A stretch of DNA of 49,175 nt. Origin: Firmicutes bacterium UBA4049. GTDB lineage: Bacteria > Bacillota > Desulfotomaculia > Desulfotomaculales > Nap2-2B. Numbering within the stretch: position 1 is the stretch's first letter; every line of letters starts with the position of its first letter. The position numbers were made by a program, and so were the translations under genes. The stretch lies in NCBI GenBank assembly GCA_002382755.1, contig DFZT01000078.1:1-49175 (forward strand), written 5' to 3'. The notes under the pieces are model-generated. The model was not told the origin of the DNA, did not search any database, and worked only from the letters and a program-made list of their open reading frames with translations. Positions 45,024 to 49,175 of the stretch are shown one piece after another.

Positions 45024-46351
45024 TTTGGCTCCCCTTTTCTGGAACGTTTTCTTAAAATAAAACGTATTGGTGTCCCCTTAAAACCATAAGCCTGACGCAG
45101 TTGGTTATCCAGGTAGCGCAGGTAGGAAAAATGCATTAATTCAGGCACGTTTGTAAAAAGCACGAAGGTCGGCGGTTTTATCGCCCCTTGAGTTGCGTAA
45201 TAGATAGTTACTTTTTTTGATTTTCTTGTCGGCGGCGGATTTCTAAGCTGTATATCTTCCAGTAATGAGTTCAGGTCACCAGTACCGATTCTGCGGTTGT
45301 ATTCAAGCCAGACGGTGTCTATTGTCCCTAACAGTTGGTGGATTCTTTTTTTGCCGAGCGCCGAAACCAGGGCTATGGGCGCATAATCCAGGAAATTAAG
45401 TTCTTGCCGTACCTTTTTTCTGTACAACTCACCTGTATGTTCGTCTTTTTCGATTAGATCCCACTTATTAACGACCAGTATGCTGGCTTTACCCCTTTCG
45501 TGGACGAAGCCGGCGATCCGCTTATCCTGTTCGGTTACGCCGGATTGGGCATCGATCATGATTAAGGAAATATCGCAGCGTTCGATTGATTTTAAGGCTC
45601 TGATTACGCTGTACTTCTCGACGCTTTCCCTGATCTGGCTTTTGCGCCTTATCCCCGCAGTGTCCACCAGCAAATAGTTCTTTCCGTCCCGCCGGTACCA
45701 TGTATCTATTGCATCCCGGGTTGTTCCCGGAACATCACTGACGATTACACGCTCGCTGCCAAGAATGCTGTTTACCAATGATGATTTCCCTACGTTAGGC
45801 CTGCCCACAACAGCAACTTTGACTATATCTTCCGGAAGCGCCTCATTTTTAGAAACGGGCAGAATTTGTAAAAGCTTATCCAGCAGATCACCCGTGTTTA
45901 AGCCCTGGGCTGCTGAACAAGGTATAGGTTCACCCAACCCAAGCCTAAAAAAATCATAATAGTTGACAGCGCCATCAAACTTTTCCACCTTATTCGCAAC
46001 CAGCAAAACCGGTGTCCCCGCCCGGCGGAGATTGACAGCTATTTCTTCGTCTACCACCGTCAGGCCTGAACGAGCATCAACGAGAAAAAGAAGCGCATCA
46101 GCCTCACTTATGGCAATCTCCACCTGCTGGCGCACTTGACCGTACATTTCATCTGTTTCCTGGTAATCAAGGCCGCCAGTATCTACCAGAATAAACGTTC
46201 GCCCGTTCCATTCAACTGTTTTATACAGCCGATCCCTGGTTATCCCCGGATTCTCTTCAACTATTGCCACCCGCCCCCCTGTGAGGCGGTTAAACAAGGT
46301 AGATTTGCCCACATTAGGGCGGCCTACTATCGCTACAACCGGTTCAGGCAT
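45020..46351 (-). CDS. der: Ribosome-assembly GTPase Der (EngA)
   Basis: Essential GTPase with two tandem G domains that assists 50S assembly. The 443-residue protein has GRPNVGKSTLFNRL near residue 9 and GRPNVGKSSLVNSI near residue 182. DTGG/DTAG switch motifs and NKVE/NKWD specificity motifs lie in each half, and a C-terminal KH-like domain follows (YATQGAIKPPTFVLFTN). It starts with ATG, overlapping the DUF512 gene by eight bases. In Bacillus subtilis der-gpsA-spoIVA are near each other; here spoIVA lies about 11 kb away. Confidence 0.98.
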   Translation of the reverse strand: MPEPVVAIVGRPNVGKSTLFNRLTGGRVAIVEENPGITRDRLYKTVEWNGRTFILVDTGGLDYQETDEMYGQVRQQVEIAISEADALLFLVDARSGLTVVDEEIAVNLRRAGTPVLLVANKVEKFDGAVNYYDFFRLGLGEPIPCSAAQGLNTGDLLDKLLQILPVSKNEALPEDIVKVAVVGRPNVGKSSLVNSILGSERVIVSDVPGTTRDAIDTWYRRDGKNYLLVDTAGIRRKSQIRESVEKYSVIRALKSIERCDISLIMIDAQSGVTEQDKRIAGFVHERGKASILVVNKWDLIEKDEHTGELYRKKVRQELNFLDYAPIALVSALGKKRIHQLLGTIDTVWLEYNRRIGTGDLNSLLEDIQLRNPPPTRKSKKVTIYYATQGAIKPPTFVLFTNVPELMHFSYLRYLDNQLRQAYGFKGTPIRFILRKRSRKGEPN

Positions 46352-47675
46352 GGTATCCCCTTTTCGTAATTACATTTTTCTGATTAGAAAAAATAGCCTC
46401 AACAATCCCGCGCGGACCATCCGCCACAACAACTTTTGCTTTCAGCTTTCCGGCCAAATCGTTCACCCGGCTTCCATCCAGGAAAACGGGTTCATCCTTT
46501 TTTAACATGATGGAAGGTATCACCACCATATCTCCGAGTTCTGCGCCTGTCAATGTACTGTATACATCAGCCGGGGTCAGCAAACCGGCTGCTGTTACCT
46601 TTTCCCCAAAAAAGCTATTTTCAATTACACTTAAACTCACCTTTAAATTTTTGACCCTGTTTAGCTTTTCTATAACCGGAATTAATAACTTTCGGCCCGC
46701 TCCTCCTGTGACAATTGTCGCTTTTTCCGGAACAGACAGTTCTTCCGGCAACTTTTTAGAGGTTTTTGCCCATTCATCTATGAAAAGCCTGGCCAATCCG
46801 ACACCGTTTTCTGCCTGCGGAAAGCCTCCATATTTTAAAGCTCCGGGAAATTCGAGACCTGCAGCAAGATAAAATTCATCCCCAGCAAAAACAAACGGAT
46901 ACCCGCCCTGCTTTAAACACCGTTTTTGCGATTTTTCAACCAAGGCCAGCACGTCCCGTGCTTTTTCACGGGTAAACCCCTGCAGCGGAAAAAGGCCATC
47001 CCTATAGCGGGTCAAGCCTACGGGAACAACGGCCAGTGAATTGACTGCAGGCCACAAGCTGTATAAATCTTCGATGGTTTTTTGCAATTCCTGACCGTCA
47101 TTGATTTCCGGGCAAACTACAGCCTGGGTTTGCATCCGGATTCCGCCTTGGGCCAGAAAAGCCAACTGATCCATAATTTTTTCCGAGCGGCGATTGTTTA
47201 ACATTTTATTACGCAAACCGGCGTTGGTTGTGTGTACTGATATATAAAGCGGGCTGAGCCTTAATTTTACAATGCGCTCAAGATCTCTTTTGTTTAAGTT
47301 TGTCAGTGTGATAAAATTTCCGTGAAGAAATGAAAGCCGGTAATCATCATCGTTGAAATAAAGTGTTTTTCGCATTCCTCTGGGCATCTGAGCCAGAAAG
47401 CAGAAGATACAGTTGTTCCGGCAGCGCTTTATCCTGCCCAGTCCTTCCTGCTTAAAGCAGATGCCCAAATCTTCTTCGTAATCTTTTTCAATGTCTAATA
47501 GCCATTCTTCACCGCTTTTCTTTTTTAAAAGAACGGATATTATTTCAGCACAGGTAAGAAATCTGTAGTCCAAGATATCCCTGACGGATTCGTTATTAAT
47601 TAACTTTAACCTGTCCCCCGGTTCGACCCCCAACTGATCGGCGATTGTCCCCGGGATAACTTCTTCGATGATCAT
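46344..47675 (-). CDS. DUF512 radical SAM protein with N-terminal PDZ-like domain
   Basis: A 443-residue protein of unknown function conserved next to der in Firmicutes. The N-terminus (IIEEVIPGTIADQLGVEPGDRLKLIN) is PDZ-like. CRNNCIFCFLAQMP is the CX3CX2C radical SAM motif. The C-terminal half with TGGAGRKLL and VVIPSIMLKKDE corresponds to DUF512. ATG at 47675 is chosen because AAAGGA lies seven bases upstream; the frame from 47702 overlaps a terminator region. It heads the DUF512-der-plsY-gpsA operon, with overlaps between the first genes. Substrate not known. Confidence 0.9.
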   Translation of the reverse strand: MIIEEVIPGTIADQLGVEPGDRLKLINNESVRDILDYRFLTCAEIISVLLKKKSGEEWLLDIEKDYEEDLGICFKQEGLGRIKRCRNNCIFCFLAQMPRGMRKTLYFNDDDYRLSFLHGNFITLTNLNKRDLERIVKLRLSPLYISVHTTNAGLRNKMLNNRRSEKIMDQLAFLAQGGIRMQTQAVVCPEINDGQELQKTIEDLYSLWPAVNSLAVVPVGLTRYRDGLFPLQGFTREKARDVLALVEKSQKRCLKQGGYPFVFAGDEFYLAAGLEFPGALKYGGFPQAENGVGLARLFIDEWAKTSKKLPEELSVPEKATIVTGGAGRKLLIPVIEKLNRVKNLKVSLSVIENSFFGEKVTAAGLLTPADVYSTLTGAELGDMVVIPSIMLKKDEPVFLDGSRVNDLAGKLKAKVVVADGPRGIVEAIFSNQKNVITKRGYHA

Positions 47676-47710
47676 CCTTATATCCTTTGCATAAGCTCTC
47701 AAAAGACATT

Positions 47711-47733
47711 AAAAAACGGGCTTTAACAAGCCC
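47711..47733 (-). terminator. Rho-independent terminator of the radical SAM gene
   Basis: GGGCTT-N4-AAGCCC followed by GTTTTTT on the minus strand, between the radical SAM gene (47886-48818) and the DUF512 gene, so the two lie in separate transcripts. A near-exact 16-base direct repeat (AATGCGCAAATCATAA, then AATGCGTAAATTATAA, near 47824-47858) lies in the same 183-base gap. Confidence 0.85.
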
Positions 47734-47885
47734 ATTATCCAACAAGCATAAAAAACAGTCAAGTTTATCAGCCGTAAAAGGATTTAAAAAGCATTCCGCC
47801 CGTGCGGATAGATCTGTAATGATTAATGCGCAAATCATAAATAATGCGTAAATTATAAACCATCTGGAACATTATTCCCTAAAGA

Positions 47886-48818
47886 TTATAATGCCCTGAA
47901 ATATTCCGGTTTAAGCAAAGAGGGATCTTTCTTCGCCAGTATGCTCTCCAAATCTTTAATTATTTTATTCTTTTCTTCGGGAAGACGGACCCGGACCGGC
48001 AGATAGTTGGACGCATGCATGGAAGTAAAGAAACAGTTGGTGAAATTGGCGTTTTCAATTATCATTTTCAACTCCTCAAGGGATTCGAACGGCGTGATAG
48101 CGTGAAAATCACCCCTTTTGATTTCTTCTTCCATCGGTGTGCCAGGCACTACAATCAAGGTAAGCGCAGCAGCAAATTCCGGATCTATATCGCTTAATAT
48201 CCTCGCGCAGGAAAAAGCATGTTTCCTGCTATTTTCTACGCCGCCGAGGCCCAAAATGACTGTGGCTGAAAGACCTATTCCCGCTTCTTTAGTTTTATGG
48301 GCGGCTTCCGCCATTTCTACACAGGTTGCCCTTTTGCGCACTTTTTTTAATATCTCATCATCGCCGCTTTCAACACCCATGTAGAGAAAACTCAGCTTCA
48401 AGTCCTTGAGCTGTTTTAGTTCTTTAACTTCCCTGCGCAGAATGTCCTTAGCCGTAGCATAAGCGCTTATTCTTTCCAAATTGGGAAACTTTTCGTTTAA
48501 ATGCTCCAGAACCCTTTTTAATTTTGGGAACGGATAAACCAATGCGTCGCCGTCCTGCAAAAAGACCCGTTTTCCATCCCAATTCCGGCCTACCGCATAA
48601 ACGATGTATGGTATAGTTTGTACGGTAATACCATGCTTTTTATACAGGGCAAGCGCATCAATTTCCTGCATTGCCTCACCCGGATCCCTTAGCCTCAAGG
48701 TAGATCCGTAATAGTTGCAAAAAGTACAGGTGTTGTTTGAACAACCGCTGGTCAAGGGCAGGAAATAGCTTTTCCATTCACTGGGAGGACGGATAATATC
48801 AGGTCTGAGAAAAGCCAT
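47886..48818 (-). CDS. Radical SAM protein (Elp3/MiaB-type core)
   Basis: Uncharacterised radical SAM enzyme of about 310 residues. LTSGCSNNTCTFCNYYG gives a CX4CX2C cluster motif, seen in a group of radical SAM proteins related by core domain to Elp3/MiaB/HemN. RVFLQDGDALVYP, SAYATAKDIL, LYMGVESGDDEILKKVRK and SATVILGLGG are typical core strands. ATG at 48818 is preferred, with GAGGTG nine bases upstream; a GTG at 48830 is inside that site. It has its own terminator and appears monocistronic. The reaction cannot be inferred. Confidence 0.85.
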   Translation of the reverse strand: MAFLRPDIIRPPSEWKSYFLPLTSGCSNNTCTFCNYYGSTLRLRDPGEAMQEIDALALYKKHGITVQTIPYIVYAVGRNWDGKRVFLQDGDALVYPFPKLKRVLEHLNEKFPNLERISAYATAKDILRREVKELKQLKDLKLSFLYMGVESGDDEILKKVRKRATCVEMAEAAHKTKEAGIGLSATVILGLGGVENSRKHAFSCARILSDIDPEFAAALTLIVVPGTPMEEEIKRGDFHAITPFESLEELKMIIENANFTNCFFTSMHASNYLPVRVRLPEEKNKIIKDLESILAKKDPSLLKPEYFRAL

Positions 48819-48856
48819 CAGTAGATACACCTCGTAATATTTGTTAAAATACCAGC

Positions 48857-48875
48857 TATCTTTTCAAAAAAGATA
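48857..48875. other. Hairpin in the leader of the radical SAM gene
   Basis: TATCTTTT-CAA-AAAAGATA is a perfect 8-bp stem 38 bases before the start codon. AT-rich and weak; its role, if any, is not clear. Confidence 0.3.
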
Positions 48876-48971
48876 ACAACTTAATTGTAAAATATGCTTA
48901 TTTAAATATTTGGTGACGATTGTCCTATATTTGGCTATTGTATACAGTATAATGTTACTACTCAGGTTGTT

Positions 48972-48995
48972 TAGGCTATAGGCTGTAGGCTGTTA
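48972..48995. repeat. Heptanucleotide (TAGGCTN) repeat array, right end, inner copy
   Basis: Three AGGCT units in tandem, inverted relative to the outer copy at 49113-49150. The array includes the stop codon (complement TTA at 48993-48995) of the four-helix-bundle fragment. Confidence 0.85.
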
Positions 48996-49175
48996 GTCAC
49001 GCATTGACCGAATCAAGGCGCTTAGAACCTTCTCGGTCTCCGCCATTTTCGAGTCGCATTCGGGAACATCCAACTCATTTGTATAACCCAAGCGGCTGGC
49101 CAAGCCGAACTTCTATAGGCTATAGCCTATAGCCTACAGCCTAACAGCCTGTCAAGAAAGCGAAGGTATTCCGCC
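48993..49175 (-). pseudogene. Broken four-helix-bundle (23S rRNA intervening-sequence-type) protein gene
   Basis: From 49109 to the stop at 48993 the minus strand reads FGLASRLGYTNELD followed by a helix ending LSALIRSMRD, the C-terminal pattern of the four-helix-bundle family found in 23S rRNA intervening sequences. Further upstream, AEYLRFLDRL (from 49174) fits the preceding helix but lies in a different frame. Between them is a heptanucleotide array with in-frame stops, so the gene is disrupted. The 5' part runs off the window. Homology is judged by pattern only. Confidence 0.55.
49113..49150. repeat. Heptanucleotide repeat array inside the broken four-helix-bundle gene
   Basis: Five AGGCT/AGCCT units, the outermost left unit inverted, so that 49113-49132 is a perfect 20-base palindrome centred on GGCTATAGCC. 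It interrupts coding sequence between two helix-encoding segments. Confidence 0.85.

Noticed and set aside
47596..47838. 80-codon minus-strand frame overlapping the DUF512 start
   Set aside because: Overlaps the DUF512 coding region in another frame and reads through the terminator hairpin.

Overview
The window reads as a piece of chromosome from an endospore-forming, low-to-moderate GC Firmicute, most likely a Peptococcaceae-type clostridium (Desulfotomaculum / Pelotomaculum / Carboxydothermus neighbourhood). The grounds are a full-length SpoIVA, a LysM-SleB-type hydrolase behind a c-di-AMP riboswitch, a YtxC-like protein, DnaD/DnaI-type helicase-loading proteins, frequent TTG and GTG starts behind strong purine-rich ribosome binding sites, and an archaeal-like (group III) chaperonin inside the hrcA-dnaK operon. 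No rRNA, tRNA, CRISPR array or intact mobile element was seen. The placement is inferred from gene content only.

Layout. 1-6.0 kb (all minus): a YtxC-like gene, then the shikimate genes aroE, aroC and a fused aroK-aroB, preceded by yqeG and mobA. 6.1-10.1 kb (minus): the macromolecular-synthesis cluster dgt-dnaG-rpoD. 10.3-13.0 kb: an amidohydrolase (plus) facing an MFS exporter (minus). 13.1-19.5 kb (minus): a cofactor block running panG-like, panB, panC, panD, nadA, nadB, nadC, so vitamin B5 and NAD synthesis sit together and share aspartate as precursor. 19.6-22.3 kb: an unannotated 39-codon ORF, folK, tsaD, a conserved-looking 101-residue protein with a strong promoter, and rpsU. 22.4-32.4 kb (minus): the heat-shock operon hrcA-chaperonin-grpE-dnaK-dnaJ-rsmE-mtaB-hinT, starting at a perfect CIRCE operator, with hemW upstream.

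32.7-38.8 kb (plus): spoIVA, the threonine operon hom-thrC-thrB, two perfect palindromes, then a c-di-AMP riboswitch and a cell-wall hydrolase gene. 38.8-43.4 kb: a small unknown gene, gap, a DnaD-like and a DnaI-like gene, a relic of a group II intron, and a LysM-NlpC/P60 hydrolase with a perfect 216-bp internal duplication. 43.4-48.8 kb (minus): gpsA, plsY, der, a DUF512 radical SAM protein and a second radical SAM protein.

Both ends of the window carry arrays of the same heptanucleotide (AGCCTAN and its complement). At the right end the array interrupts and flanks a broken four-helix-bundle (23S rRNA intervening-sequence-like) gene. This suggests the window is a contig that stopped in a dispersed repeat. 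The most notable items are the group III chaperonin in the CIRCE-controlled operon, the likely PanG ketopantoate reductase, the aroK-aroB fusion with an internal ribosome binding site, the small ORF at 19.6-19.7 kb, and the heptad-repeat / four-helix-bundle association.
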